Notes: a model not told the origin generated them from the sequence alone. Shown: positions 44,549 to 56,449, counted from the first letter of the stretch. The stretch is DNA of 64,000 nt from Torreya grandis (GCA_037957365.1 JARHVA010001191.1:1959501-2023500); one strand, 5' to 3'. Translations and numbers: made by a program.

Positions 44549-46919
44549 TTGTTGGTTGTTCATGATGAACTGCAAGACAAAAATAGAAGTAAGTTGCCCC
44601 AGGTATGGGATAAGGTCATTTTTGTTATGTTGGTTGTTCTGATGAATTGCAAGACAAAAATAGGAGTTGGTTGTCCTAGATGTGGGATGAGGTGTAGGTT
44701 GCTCTGGGTAAGGGATGAGGTATTCCCCCTCAAAGTGGGAGTTGAAGGAAGGTAACTTGATATCAGGTGCCAATTTGATAGGCAGTAGATGGGTTATGGT
44801 GAAGTTTGAGTGTGAATGCTACAAAATTTGAGATTGCATGCATACCACTTCACGTGATAGGTAGGTCAAATTGTCACAGTCAAAGGTTGAGGAGTGCTAA
44901 AATCAAAATAACTGGTCCCCAGCATTTAGTCATAGCTGATTGGGTTAAATGATCAAAGCTATAGCTCCAATGGTTGTCATGTTCCAAGTATCCTGGGCTC
45001 AGGAAGTGCTCCTGGAAAACATGAAAATGTCACACATATCAGGGATCAACTTACTCATGATCCGATAATAGGTGTGAGGATCATAATATGGGTTGCACAC
45101 AATTTGCTAACTATTCATGAGGTAGCATATATGCAATCAAAACAACCAAGGCAGAGTTGTCTCGAAAGTGGTCGTGGTCTGAGGAGACAGTCGTGATCTC
45201 CAAGGTCATTAGTCAAGAGTTGGGTTGAGATATAAGTGATCTCAAGAGTTGTGTGGATGGGAAGATGTATGTGATCTCTAATGTGCCCCATGAGAAATCT
45301 AAGGTGACTTCTACAGTGTTATGGTTGGTTGGATAGGTCATGATTTTGGGTTGGTATAGATAGTTGGTCCATTAGATGGATGGATGAAGGAATGGCCGAG
45401 CTAACCTCAAAAGACCCCATGTCAACTGAGTGCTACCTACATAGCCCCTGTTTAAAGGGCCTCAGGCCAATGTAGTTCTCCCTAAAAGGGAGGAAGAGGG
45501 TCGATTATGGATGTGGGTTGGATGAGGTTAAGTCATGGTTAAAGATAATATCATTGGTCCATTAGATAAATGGATGAATGAATGGCCGATGTCATATGGA
45601 GATGAACAGGCAAATGGCTGAGCTAACCCTAGAAGAGTCCATGTCAACTGAGTGTTTCCTACATAGCCCTAATTGTAAGTGCCTCAAGCCAATGTAGTTC
45701 GGAAGAAGAGTCAAAATGGTTGATGATTGGTTTGGTCATGTTTTGAAATGATGAGTGTATGATGATGTTACAGCCTTTTCCATATTGTGTGATGGTGTAT
45801 GCTATAACATAGGTTATAGTGTTTTCCATCCCTAAAAATTTTCCATATTGGTGATGGATGTATGCTAAAAATGAAATGAGTATGTTTATGCTTCAGCAAG
45901 TAGTGGTTTATGCTTGACATAATTTGTTTGGTCGATAGTTTCCATGTGTATTGGTTTCCATACAAACTAGTGTGAATAGGCTATGATAATGTTAGTGGTC
46001 TGAAAAAGGTTTGGTTGGTTTGGTTTGGTTTAGAAAATGATTTGGTTAGATTTGAATTGGTTGGTTGTATTTGACCAAAGTGTGTAAGAAGTGAAAGGTG
46101 CATTGCTCTTTCATCGACAAGGACCATAATGATAGCATAGATAGGGTTATTGCAAACAAAAACCCCATTCATGCATTACGTCCTTGACCATTGTTTGTGT
46201 TAGAGAAGTATTCAAATCACTCGATGTTAAGTGAGCTCAAAATCCCTTAGGTATGTTGGGGTAATAGGTTTGATTATGTGAGGTATGTCAGGATAGCGTA
46301 ACCCTTTTTAGCAAGGATAACTTTGCCCCTTTTATAGATGACCCTGAGAATGACTATAGGCCAAGTCCATGACTTAATAGCTCGTCAGTCATTTTTTTTT
46401 GGTAGACTGATCGATGCAGGAAGCTTCGAAGAGAGTGTTGTTTGTAACAAAATTTGGGCATATCCATCCTTCGAGGGAGTGGTCTATATTCTACTTTGTA
46501 TGTTGATGTCTTTAAATAGCTGTCCTTCAAGGGAGCAGTCTATTAATTACAACAATGATGTAGTTGTCCTTTGAGGGAGCAGTCTACATTTATAGTTTAT
46601 GACCTTTGTATAGGCATCCCAATTTTATGTTTTTTTTTTGGCTGAACTTTTGGTCATGGACTTGACTATAGAGGTTTGGGGGTTTCCCTTTTATTAGGAC
46701 AAAGCATTCATTCTTTACCAAAGGGTTGACTAATGTTTGTGGGGAAAAAGGGTTGAAAGGAATAGGAATGAAGATGATGGGGGTTGCTCAAGGGACGAGC
46801 TCAAGTTAAACATCAAGTGAATGATTACTTGATTAATATTAGAATGGTCATAGATGCAAGGCATTAAGGGGCTCAGGTTCTGGCCGGCCTTCAAGAGAAG
46901 ACAGATGATAAGTCCCTGA
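44549..46919 (-). other. Gypsy-2 3' non-coding region with local tandem repeats
   Basis: About 2.4 kb lies between integrase and the polypurine tract without a coding domain. It holds a 78-bp-period duplication (copies from 44551 and 44629). It also holds a duplication of about 117 bp with copies at 45364-45480 and 45554-45700, the second with a 30-bp internal gain, and a short motif repeated three times at 46466-46589. Such variable, repeat-bearing 3' regions are known in Tat/Ogre elements. Confidence 0.7.
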
Positions 46920-47960
46920 TCCATACTTGTGTGTTATGATATAAGGTCCGAGCCAATTAGGAGAAAACTTGCCTCATTTACTTCTTTCCATATTGGTCAC
47001 ATGTTGGTTTTCTTTGAGGACAAGATCTCCAATTTTGAAATCTCATTCTCTCATACTTTTGTTATAGGCACGTTGGAGGCGATTTTGGTAGATATGGAGA
47101 TGGTTGAGGGCAGCAAGGCAACGTTCATCAAGTAACTCAAGTTGAGCCAACCGATCTTGACGAAAGTCATCGTTAGAAAGTATGTCGTGCAAAGAGATGC
47201 ATAGAGAAGGTATATGTACTTCAAGAGGCAAGACAGCCTCAGTTCCATATACTAGAGAGAAAGGTGTAGCACCCATAGGGGTTCGAATGCTAGTGCGGTA
47301 GGCCCACAAAGTGAAGGTAATGTGGATGTGCCAGTCCCTTCCAGTGTTGTTGACCACCTTCATTAGAATTTTGGTTAAGATTTTGTTGGAAGCCTCAGCC
47401 TGCCCATTTACTTATGGGTAGTAAGGCGAGGAGAAGCTGAGCTTGATGCCAAATGAGTCACAAATTTTTTGGATAGTTTTGTTTTTGAATGATTTTCTGT
47501 TCTCGGTGATGATCTTGTGGGGTACACCAAAATGATAGATGATGTGGGTATTCATGAAGTCGACAATTTTGTCAACTTTAGTGGAGATGAGGGGAATCAC
47601 TTCCACCTATTTAGTGAAGTATTCAGTTGCAGTGATAATGGACTGAAGTCGAAGAGATGAATGAGGGTTAATCTCACCGATTAGATCTAAGCCCCATTGT
47701 GAAAAAGGCCAAAAATACTTAGCAACTTGTAGAGCGTGGCTAGGGACGTGAAGTAAGTTAGTGTATTGTTGGCATTTGATACAATGCCGAACATAGTCAC
47801 TGCAGTCTTAGTGAAGAGTGGGCCAATAATAGCCCAGGCAAAGGATGCATTTTGCAACCGAGTTACCACTGAAGTGTCTGCCACAAATCCCGTCGTGGAC
47901 TTGTTTGATAGCGTGAGATGTTTTAGTGGAGGTTAGACATCGAAGAAGGAGGCCATCGAA
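46920..47960 (-). pseudogene. Gypsy-2 integrase (decayed)
   Basis: The minus strand shows the zinc-binding part (HDGICGRH and later CIKCQQ). The core follows with QWGLDLIGEI (first Asp), then HKIITENRKSFKN. There the second catalytic Asp is replaced by Glu and the next Gly by Arg. NGQAEASNKI follows (Glu). The open piece at 47043-47363 has WAYRTSIRTPMGATPFSLVY and GTEAVLPLEVHIPSL. The C-terminal domain has KIGDLVLKE and FSPNWLGPYII. Several TAG or TAA stops break the frame. Confidence 0.88.
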
Positions 47961-48203
47961 ACCTCTTTTATAGAGAAGATCCCCTAGCATAGTATATTGA
48001 GCCATGCTTTTGATAAAAGCCCATCGTGCATTGCTAGAGAGACCAGGAGGGATAATAGAATAAGTTAAGTAGTCCACAAGTTGTTTATACCAAACATCCT
48101 GTGGGCTAGAGTCAATGGTGCTGACAAAGTTGATGTTAGTGGAGATATATGAAGGTAACGCCAAACGATGTACTGTAACATAAATTCTCGAGGAAGATGA
48201 TGA

Positions 48204-48596
48204 GGATGGAATGCATGAGGTTAGAGAAGCCATAGTATCAGCAAACTTATTTGTAGATCGAGGAATAGTTTGCAAGAGGTAATGGTCAAAAGATTCTAGC
48301 AGGGTGTCAACACGGTGTTTGTACCTTTTCAAAACTTCATTTTTACAAAGATATGAACCGTTGATTTGATTGACGACTAGTTGTGAGTCGCCAAAGATGT
48401 TTATGGTCTTGACGCCTAGGAAAAGGGTGGTTTGAAGTCCCAAAATTAAGGCTTCATATTTAGCCATGTTGTTGGTACATTCAAAGTCAAGTTTGAAAGA
48501 TAGGGGCATGGGCTCACCCTCGTGAGGGATGAGAATGACCCCTACACCCCCACCATGTTGACATTTAGACCCATCAAAGAACATTGTCATTTGATA
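48204..48596 (-). pseudogene. Gypsy-2 archaeal-like RNase H (open)
   Basis: Residues 100-230 of the 361-codon frame at 47808-48893. The motifs are MFFDGSKCQHGGGVGVIL (Asp107), LDFECTNNMAKYEALILGLQ (Glu147), INIFGDSQLVVNQINGS (Asp169) and NKFADTMASL (Asp219), all four acidic residues kept. Its place between the native RNase H (residues 1-60) and the integrase zinc region (residues 327-361) is the standard Tat-lineage arrangement. The frame is unusually long for this window, which fits the relative youth of Gypsy-2. Confidence 0.9.
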
Positions 48597-48619
48597 GAAA
48601 ATGTCATCGGTGGATAAAG

Positions 48620-50330
48620 TGGTGATGGATTTGTCAAGGAATTCACAACGGGAAGGTTGGTTGTCAGGTAGAGGGGCATCAGCTAGTTGATCAGTGATTG
48701 TTTGCCCCTTTATAGAACTTTTTTGGATGAATTCCAAGTCAAACTCAACAAGAAGCATGAGCCAACGAGCCATACATTGATTTTGGTATGGCTTGGAATG
48801 CATGTATTTAAGAGGGTTGGTATGGGTGATGACATAAGTTTTGTGATTGAGAAGATAATGATGAAGCTTGGTTGCGGCAAAGACTAATACCAAGCAAAGT
48901 TTTTTGATATGAGTATACTGAGTTTCATATTCAATGAGCGTTCAGCTTATATAATAAACTGCTTGCTCACGATGTTATTCGTCACGGTGCGTGATCATGG
49001 CACCTAAAGAATGATTTGTTGCTGAGATGTAAAGATAGAAGAGTTGATCTTCTTTAGGTGGAATAAGGACTGGTGGAGAGACAAGATAATGTTTAAGAGC
49101 CTCAAAAGCCTCTTGTAAATCCTTATCCCAATTAAAGGAGATGTCCTTCTTGAGGAGGTGATGAAAGGGTTGACATCGGTCAGAAAGCTACAAGATGAAG
49201 CGACGAATAGATTGAAGCTTCCCTTGTAGGCTGTGAAGTTGCTTTAGATTGGTTGGTGGTGGCATCTTGAGTATAGCTCTTATCTTAGTGGGATCAATCT
49301 CAATGCCATGAAGGGAAACAATGAAGCCTAAAAGCTTCCCAGAGAGAACCCCAAAGATGCATTTCTTGGGGTTGAGTCGAACATTGTATTAGAAGAGGTG
49401 AGTGAATATGATTTTGAGAATGGTTAAATGGTCACGGCGGAGTTTAGATTTGCCTAGTATGTCATCCACATAGTCCTCCATGATTTTGTGGAGGAGATCG
49501 TGAAAGATGTAGGACATGGCTCGTTGATATGTGGCGCCTGTGTTTTTTAGGCCAAAAGGCATGACCCTATAGCAAAAAGTCCCCCATGGGGTGATGAAGG
49601 TGGTCTTGTTTTGATCTTTTAGCGCAATTAGGATTTGGTTGTATCCTGAAAACCCATCCATGAGTGATAGCATCTCATGACCGGCTGTAAGATCAACAAG
49701 TTGGTCGATGTTGGGTAGAGGAAAATCATCTTTTGGGCAAGCCAGGTTAAGGTCATGATAGTCAGTATAGATTCAGATCCCCCCAGTTGCTTTGGTGATA
49801 GGAATGATATTTGACACCCATTGCAGATAATAAATGGGTCGGATAAAGGAGACAGAGAGAAGACATTGAAGCTCCTCTTTGACAAGGAGTGCAACGCGAG
49901 GATGCATATTGTGAAGCTTTTGCCTGATAGGCTTAGCCTCTAGGTTTGTGACGATGTTATGGATGATGATGTTAGGGTCGATTGCAGGCATATCGCTATA
50001 GGTCCAAGCAAAGGCTTTACTATGGTCAGAAAGGAATTTGGTATAGTCAATTTGTTCTTGGGTATCTAATGATTAACCAATCTTTAAGATATGAGGAACA
50101 TCAGAAGATGGTAGGTTAATGTCAATGGTTGATTCATTTAACATAACTTGCATTTTTGAAAGAAGTGATCGTTGGATGAAAGAGTCCTCTACACCCATGT
50201 AGGTGAGAATGGCGTCATCATCTATGCATTGGACAGTGTTGATGGTAGCAGATTCATCGTCTATCATGTTTGGATAAATGAGAGGGAGTGACCTAGATAC
50301 CCCACCTAGTTGATAGGTTAGGGGTTCCAA
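48620..50330 (-). pseudogene. Gypsy-2 reverse transcriptase and native RNase H
   Basis: The N-terminal part reads KAFAWTYSDMPAIDPNIIIH and MHPRVALLVKEEL (49773-49991). The palm shows LSLMDGFSGYNQI with the first catalytic Asp, then TTFITPWGTFCYRVMPFGLK. The active site EDYVDDILGKS is at residues 67-77 of the frame 49389-49673, with YVDD intact. NPKKCIFGV and a thumb region follow after stops. RNase H has LYISATNHSLGAM, where the first Asp is changed, and ISRTLIEYETQYTHIKKLC. It runs into the long frame that holds the second RNase H. Confidence 0.88.
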
Positions 50331-50920
50331 GCAAATGGCATTTATGAAAAAAAACTAGGAGGGATGGAAACCACCAACTCTATAGGTGAAGATGGGGGAA
50401 TAGGTGAGTTTGGAGGTGATTGGTCTATGATAGGTTCGGGGCGAGGGTTTTTAGAAGTTTTGGTATGTTCTTCAAAACCCAGGCCATGTCACTTCTTGGC
50501 ATTCTTTATGGCCTCGTCATTTGGTGGTTCGACGGGCTAGTGGGAGCCTTGTTCGTAGTGCCCAAAGCCAAAGCCCTTCCATGCACACCTATAAAGATAG
50601 GTATGAGCAAATTTTGGGTTGCCAAGAAAAGAGAAGTCAGACGTAAATAGTTGGGGTGATGAAAGAGGATTCCCATCAGTGGGAGCTCGATCTAGCCCTC
50701 CATAGATGAGATTTGTTTAAAGATTAGGAGGACCATAAGGGATGACCATTCTAATACAATGGTCACAGCTAGGATTGTGATGAAGTTTTCCATACTCTTG
50801 AGGAGTCTAGAACATGTCCAAGGTGAGTAAATGATACTCCCCAAGTGAAAGACATTGGAAGGTATCTTCCATAGGGTCTTTTATTGTCACTTGAGGAGGT
50901 GGTGTAGGTGTAGCTATCAT

Positions 50921-51631
50921 TTACGTACTTATTGAATCTTCCGCAGGTGGAGGCAGTGTTTGGGTCAATGTCTTGAAAGGAATGAGAACATCATTGGGTT
51001 GATAAGTTGTGTTGCATGTCTTGAAAGGGGAGGGGTCTGTGGGAATGACATGGACTTGACCGTCGTGTTCAAATTTGACACAACGGTGTAATGTAGAAGG
51101 GACACAGGCCATGGCATGGATCCAAGGTCATTCTAATAACATGTTGTATTAGAACTCTCCCTCAATGATGTAGAAAAGCTCTGGGATTGTTCATGGGCCA
51201 ACACGAATATGTAAGATGATGGTGCCAACGGTAGTGGCGGTGGTGTCATTAAAAGATTGAAGAATTGCATCAGTTTTTGATATGCAATTCTTTGGGAGGG
51301 ATAATTGGTCATAGGCATGGGTGGAAATGATATTGATGCTGGTGCCCCCATCAATCATAACTCACTTAACATGAGTTCGATCAATGTAGGCTGTGATGAA
51401 AAAGGCAGCATCCTGATCTTCCAAGTTGGGGGTAGGAATTTCAAAATCACTAAAGGTAATAGAGGCAACAGTGGGTAATGATTGGACTAAGGCAGCTAGT
51501 GGTTGGGGGTCCTCAGGTTGGACCTCTACTGCTTGTAAATCTTTGATAAAAGCCTGATGATGTTGTGGAGAGCTTTGAATGAGGTCATATAAAGTCATCT
51601 TCACAGGAGTTTGGTGAAGCTGTTTCACCAT
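50921..51631 (-). pseudogene. Gypsy-2 retropepsin-type protease
   Basis: The frame 51362-51631 leads with ITAYIDRTHVK and, after one stop, VMIDGGTSINIIS (about 51320-51360). This is an intact Asp-Gly-Gly type active site as in plant gypsy proteases. Further on are YNMLLE, a stop, and PWIHAMACVPSTLHRCVKF (about 51060-51120). The protease would release structural and enzymatic proteins from the polyprotein. It lies between the second zinc-like motif and RT. Confidence 0.82.
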
Positions 51632-51661
51632 AGAATCATAGATTACCTCTGAAGAAGTGGG

Positions 51662-52237
51662 TTAGGATGTACCCAAGATAGAAATCTTGGGTTTGGATGG
51701 TTGAGCAAGTTTTACAAATGGGTAGGTCCTAGGGATAACAACTTTCTCTTTTGCTTTATCCTTTAAAGTTTGTGACCTAGTGGCCACATTGATGGTGTTA
51801 ATCTCGAATAAAGGGGGTGAAGGAGGTAAAGGGACCATAGTCTGATGATGGGATTTTGATGAAGGTGAAGAGGTTTGAGAGACATGAGATGGTGTTGGAG
51901 ATTTGTTGATAGTATCCTCAACAAGAAGGGTGTCTTTCTCAAAGTATTGGCGAATAACAACCTTAAGGGCACAAAAATTTTCAGTGTCATGCCCAGGTGT
52001 GCGATGATATAGGAAAATTTTAGTGTCATCGAACCAAGACGGTTTTGGTCTGAGAGGTTGAAATGGTTTAATAGGTGGAAGAGTGATGCTAGAAGTTTGC
52101 AAAAGTTGGCATAGTATTAAATCATATGAACCCACTAAGGGGTCCATGCTTGTTGACGCACTAGGTGTTGATGACTTTTGTTTGGGAGTTGTTGAGGGAG
52201 ATTTCCGTACCACCTTTTGGGTTGGTGGTGTGGCCAC
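51662..52237 (-). pseudogene. Gypsy-2 gag-pol linker with second GHDT zinc-like motif
   Basis: A 191-codon frame, Ser/Pro/Thr-rich, holds FLYHRTPGHDTENFCALKVV and IRQYFEKDTL (about 51945-52032). This is the pattern of the Tat gag nucleic-acid-binding motif, but its first Cys is lost. A better copy of the same motif lies 1.5 kb upstream at 53522-53595. The N-terminus (STTPKQKSSTPSASTSMDP) is low complexity. It ends shortly before the protease leader. Confidence 0.7.
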
Positions 52238-53513
52238 TCATGTAGACGACACTTTCTTTGTGAGGGGTGCTGAATTTTTTTAGAGGAGGTATGCTTTTGG
52301 CAGGTAAAGGGAGTAATGGAGGCAATTTGTTTTTGTTAGATGTTGGAGTAGGAAGAACTCCTATTAAGGTAGAAGGGTGTGGGCCCAAAATTGAGGGCAA
52401 TGGTGATGGTGGAGGAGGAGTTCTCTGACATGGTTTAGTAGCCTTCTTTAATATGGTATGAGGACCACTATTATGGGGGGTGAGATTCAAATCTACCTTC
52501 ACTTGTGGGTAAGTGAGGTTAGATATGGGGTGAACACCAAGGGATTTAACCGGTGTTGATATGGTGGATGTTTGTGAGGGTTTAGGTTCAGATGCGGATG
52601 GTTGAGCTTCTAAAGATTTGGAAGTAAAACCCTGGTCCTCGTTGGAGACTTTGGGAGATTTTGTCAAAGGAGGGTCACTAGTACGAGATGAGATGGGATG
52701 TGTAAGATAAGGAGCTTTAAGTCACTCCCATAATGCCTCATGTTCTAAGTTCCTCGAATGGAGAAATCCTAAGTTCTCAGCTAATTGAGAGAATGGTTTT
52801 GAAGTCATTGCGTGAGGCTTTATAATTGATTTTTTAGAAGATTTGGGTGGTCGTGAGAGTGGGAATGTGTTAGATGCGGCAATCTCAGGCCAAAGGTATG
52901 AGAGAGCCATTACTAGATCATCTTTGGTCAAAGTAGGTGAAGAGACAAGTTCTTCTCTCGGTGGAGAAGGAATTGGAGAATGTGACTCCTCAAGAGGATA
53001 GAGGGTAGGGATGATCATACCTTTTAGTTTTGGTTGAAGAGCAGGAAAGGTATGGTCCTCCATTGGTAGTAGGAAGGATGAAGGTGGGGCTAGTGGTGTT
53101 GGTATGGTTAAAGCGTCCTCCAATATAAGAGGGGTAGATGGAGGACTAATAGGAGAAGAAGGTTCTTCCACCTATGGAGGAGAAATAGGAGAAGAAGGCT
53201 CTTCTACCTGTGATGGACAAATAGGAGAAGAAGGCTCTTCTACCTGTGGTGGACAAATAGGAGAAGAAGGCTCTTCTCCTTGTGATGGACAAATAGGTTG
53301 ACTAACCTCTTTAGACTGTGGGAGAGGTTGGTTAGGTATAAAAGGAGAGACCATGTTGACCGTGCATATATTACGCTCTTGGGAGTCATCAGCCATGGTC
53401 TGAATGTTATTTTGACTAGGGGGATGGTTAGGGAAAGGCTGTCTAAAGATGTCTATGTTTTGGTTAGGTGGCGCATTTGGGTTATCAAAGACAAGATCAC
53501 CTTTATCTAACAT
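52161..53513 (-). pseudogene. Gypsy-2 Pro/Ser-rich polyprotein linker
   Basis: Three open pieces (53172-53513, 52722-53171 and 52161-52667) encode a Pro/Ser-rich chain without a domain, with runs such as PICPSQVEEPSSPI and PPPPSPLPSILGPHP. It separates two copies of the zinc-like motif. The 113-codon piece contains a 12-residue repeat from the 36-bp minisatellite. Function unknown; a disordered spacer is the simplest view. Confidence 0.6.
53149..53292 (-). repeat. 36-bp minisatellite, four units, in frame
   Basis: Units start at 53149, 53185, 53221 and 53257, each beginning ATAGGAGAAGAAGG on the + strand. The 36-bp period is a multiple of three and encodes a 12-residue unit VEEPSSPICPxQ on the minus strand. 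The ATAGG edge recurs at 53293 and then diverges. Confidence 0.92.
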
Positions 53514-53521
53514 GTCCTAAA

Positions 53522-55310
53522 TGATATTCTTGAGGGTTTCACAATTGTCTGTGTCATGGCCTTTGACACAGTGATAATTACAGAAGTCATTCTCCCTATA
53601 CCATGCAAGGATGGCATGCGAGGGATCAAATTGAGGTGGTGGTCAAATTTGGGGGAGATTGAGGACTCCCTGTTTGACTAGTTTATCCAACACAGACACG
53701 TATGATTCTCCTATTGGAGTATATTGACATTGTATGTATCATTGTTGGAATTGTCGTGTGATGTATTTTGATGTTGAAGGTTGAGGTTGGTTGGTTGTTG
53801 TTGAATATGATGGTCTAAGTACCACAGCATTTGTTGATCCCTTGGACTTGGGATTGGAAGAAGAAGATTTGGATGAAGGGTCATTTGATTTTGCATTAGT
53901 ATTTTTACTACACAATTTGACTTTATTTTCTTCGACAGCACAGAGTTCAAGCTTCCTAACCATGGTGAAAGCTTCGTCAAATGTGCAGAATGTTTGGACC
54001 CACAAAGTAGATGAGATGTGTTTGGCACATGCTTGTGAAAAGAGCTCAATGAGCTCAGGTTGAGGTAAAGAAAAGGAGAGTTGGTTGATTAAGCCTCTCC
54101 AACGGGCAATGAAATTAGCTATTGATTCATCGTCGAATTGTCTGATGGAATATAAGTCCGTGATGGAGACCTTTTTAGTTATGTTAATTGAAAAGTGGTC
54201 AATAAATAGTTGAGCTAGTTGAGTGAAGGTAAATAGAGAGTGACTAGTAATAGAACTATACCAATCGAGGGAAACACCAGAAAGTGACATGGGAAATGTG
54301 CATAGTAATAACGCATCATCATGTGCTATAAGGTAACAAGCGTGTTTGAATGCTCATAGATGTTGTTGTGGGTCCTCTTTACTCTGAAAGTGAGTAAACT
54401 TGGGAAGTTCCCACTGACTAGGATATGGTCGGATTGGGACCGATGGATGAATAGGTTCATTATAGATTTGTTCATATGAGAGAACATTTCTTGAACCCAA
54501 AATGGATGTCTCAAGATTAGACATCTTATCCATCAACATCTTGATTAGATCGGTTGATAGATTTGCAGGTGGGGTGCCCTCTAGGTTGTAAGGCATTTGG
54601 AAGGTGTAAGGTGGAGCTTATGACATAGTTGGTTGTGCTTGTATAGGTGCAACATATTGGTAACTAGTCATAGGGACTGATGTTGAAGTCAAGGGTGGTT
54701 GTGTCATGAAGCTAGAGGGCACAACTTGGCTTGATGTCGCAAAAGGTGGTTGGATGGTGGCAACACTAGCTGAAGGATAAGTAGTCACTCTTGTATTTAT
54801 GGGTGCAAGATTAGGTGGGATGGAGACAATTAAGTTCTAGAATGGTGTAGAACTTTGTTGAATGGTTTGTGGTTGAGGGGGTAAAGAAACCCCAATGGAG
54901 GTAGGTCCAAAATTAGATGGAGAGGCCACACTTTGAATATTGGTCATGGTCGGGTTGTTAGTTGAGGCAATGGCCTAGGTGACCATGGGTTGGGTTATGG
55001 AGGCTGTTGATATGATTGTCATTTCAACTAGGGAAGTTGGCATCCCATAAATTGGGTTGCCTAAAGGATCTTGTGTTTGACTTCTCACGAGATAGTGCTG
55101 AAGAGCCTTGACATTGAGGTCAAAGAACCTTTCAAAGTCTTGATCCCCTTCGGGAACAATTGGATGTTGAGTTGGGGTTGGTTGGATAGGAGTACATTCA
55201 GTTTCTGAATTATACTCCATTTGGGGACTTGATATAGAAGGTGAAGGTGGGAGTGGTTGTTTCCTTACATGGTCAACAAGAGTTTTGGTTTGACTACATG
55301 TCAAAACCAT
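53522..55310 (-). pseudogene. Gypsy-2 gag
   Basis: It starts at 55310 with MVLTCSQTKTLVDHVRKQPL, the first Met after the leader. The gag core lies in the frame 53739-54290: MSLSGVSLDWYSSITSHSLF, LAQLFIDHFSINI and FIARWRGLINQLSF. The C-terminal nucleic-acid motif at 53522-53595 reads DFCNYHCVKGHDTDNCETLK. It has Cys and His residues in the pattern seen in Tat-type gag (family consensus CxxHxxxGHDTxxC). Stops separate the N-terminal (54975-55310), middle (54354-54596) and core parts. Confidence 0.85.
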
Positions 55311-56428
55311 CCAAGGAAAAATAGATTTAGGTTCTAAAAACTATATGTTTCAGCCTCAAAAAACTAGAATGTGTTTTTAACAGCAAAAAGGTCAAGTTTT
55401 TAGCTTGCTATTTGAGAAGAAAGTTTTTTGACAGTGACTGACATCGGTAGAAAAATTGATGTCGGTGAAGTAAGTTGCCGATGTCGGTCAGATAACTGAT
55501 GTTAGTGAATATAGTTGCTGACGTCGGTGACAAAACTGATGTCGGTGTCTGTGTATTTCCAAAAACTCAAAAAACTAAAAGTTTTTGGAAGGAAGATTCT
55601 GAGTTGTTTTAGGAGCTCAAAATAATGCGTCCTTACCAGCTCAAAAAACTAGATAAAAACAAAAAATTAGATGAAGACAAGCAGCCTCTAAACGTTTAAT
55701 TCCTAAGAATAAATTTTAGAGTCGTGGTGGCTTATGCCTTAGAAGAATATGTTTGGGAAGTTGGGCTTTTAGAATGGGTACTAAAAGAGGTGGTCTAAGG
55801 TTGGTTTTAGGTTAAGTTTTGGTGCTCAAAATCTGTATTAGGTTCTGTACGTGGCCTGGTGCTAAGAGCTTGCTCCCCTCACTTCATGAGCCTAGAGACA
55901 AGTTGGGTTGCTTAGCCAGTATATACTTCCCCTAGAGTTTATACTCTGCCAGAGAACAGAGTGGGTTCTCCCCTTGGTAGTAAAGTCCAAGTGGGATTGC
56001 CAGGAAGGGTAAGGTATCTGCTAGGTGATGAGATCCTAGTCGGGCCTTGTCTCAGGTATGTTTAGATGTTTAGTTTGATGTGCTTGTGGTCTAGTAGTGT
56101 AACATATGTGTACTATGCTTTATTCATAATGCGGCTTTAATTACTAGATGAGCTAAAAATGCATTCAAGCAGGAATGAGATGCAATATATTTTTAAGCCA
56201 AATTGAAATGTTTTTGTTCAGATGCAAATAATTAGAAAAAGGTTAAGAGCATGAATTTTACTACTCTAAGATGCAGAAAAGAAGTGACAAGAAGAAAAAG
56301 TTCTTTTTAACTTGTGCTAGTGGTGTCTTTTCAAAATAAAAAGATAGAAGAAAAGGATGCAAGGAGAGATCTAATGCACCTATATGAATGTTTATTTTAG
56401 AAGAAATGAACTGAAGGAAAACTCCAGG
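55311..56428 (-). other. Gypsy-2 5' leader
   Basis: A 1.1-kb untranslated region lies between the PBS and gag. No ORF of note is present. It contains the most regular DRE-like array of the window (55437-55546) and is otherwise unremarkable. Confidence 0.7.
55437..55546 (-). repeat. Regular DRE-like 12-mer array in Gypsy-2 leader
   Basis: Six copies start at 55437, 55455, 55477, 55495, 55517 and 55535, so the spacing alternates exactly 18, 22, 18, 22, 18 bp. The variants are ACTGACATCGGT, ATTGATGTCGGT, GCCGATGTCGGT, ACTGATGTTAGT, GCTGACGTCGGT and ACTGATGTCGGT. The repeat unit is therefore 40 bp with two 12-mers. Confidence 0.88.
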
Positions 56429-56446
56429 GTCCCACCAGGCGTGCCA
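56429..56446 (-). other. Gypsy-2 primer-binding site candidate
   Basis: The minus strand reads TGGCACGCCTGGTGGGAC, three bases inside the 5' LTR edge. It begins TGG as required. The tRNA was not assigned. Confidence 0.7.
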
Positions 56447-56449
56447 GAA

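Noticed and set aside
53149..53292. CRISPR-like regular repeats
   Set aside because: The units abut without spacers and lie inside a retrotransposon ORF in plant DNA.
53104..53301. + strand frame with Gly/Glu/Ser repeats
   Set aside because: It mirrors the 36-bp minisatellite, which makes better sense on the minus strand within the Gypsy-2 polyprotein.
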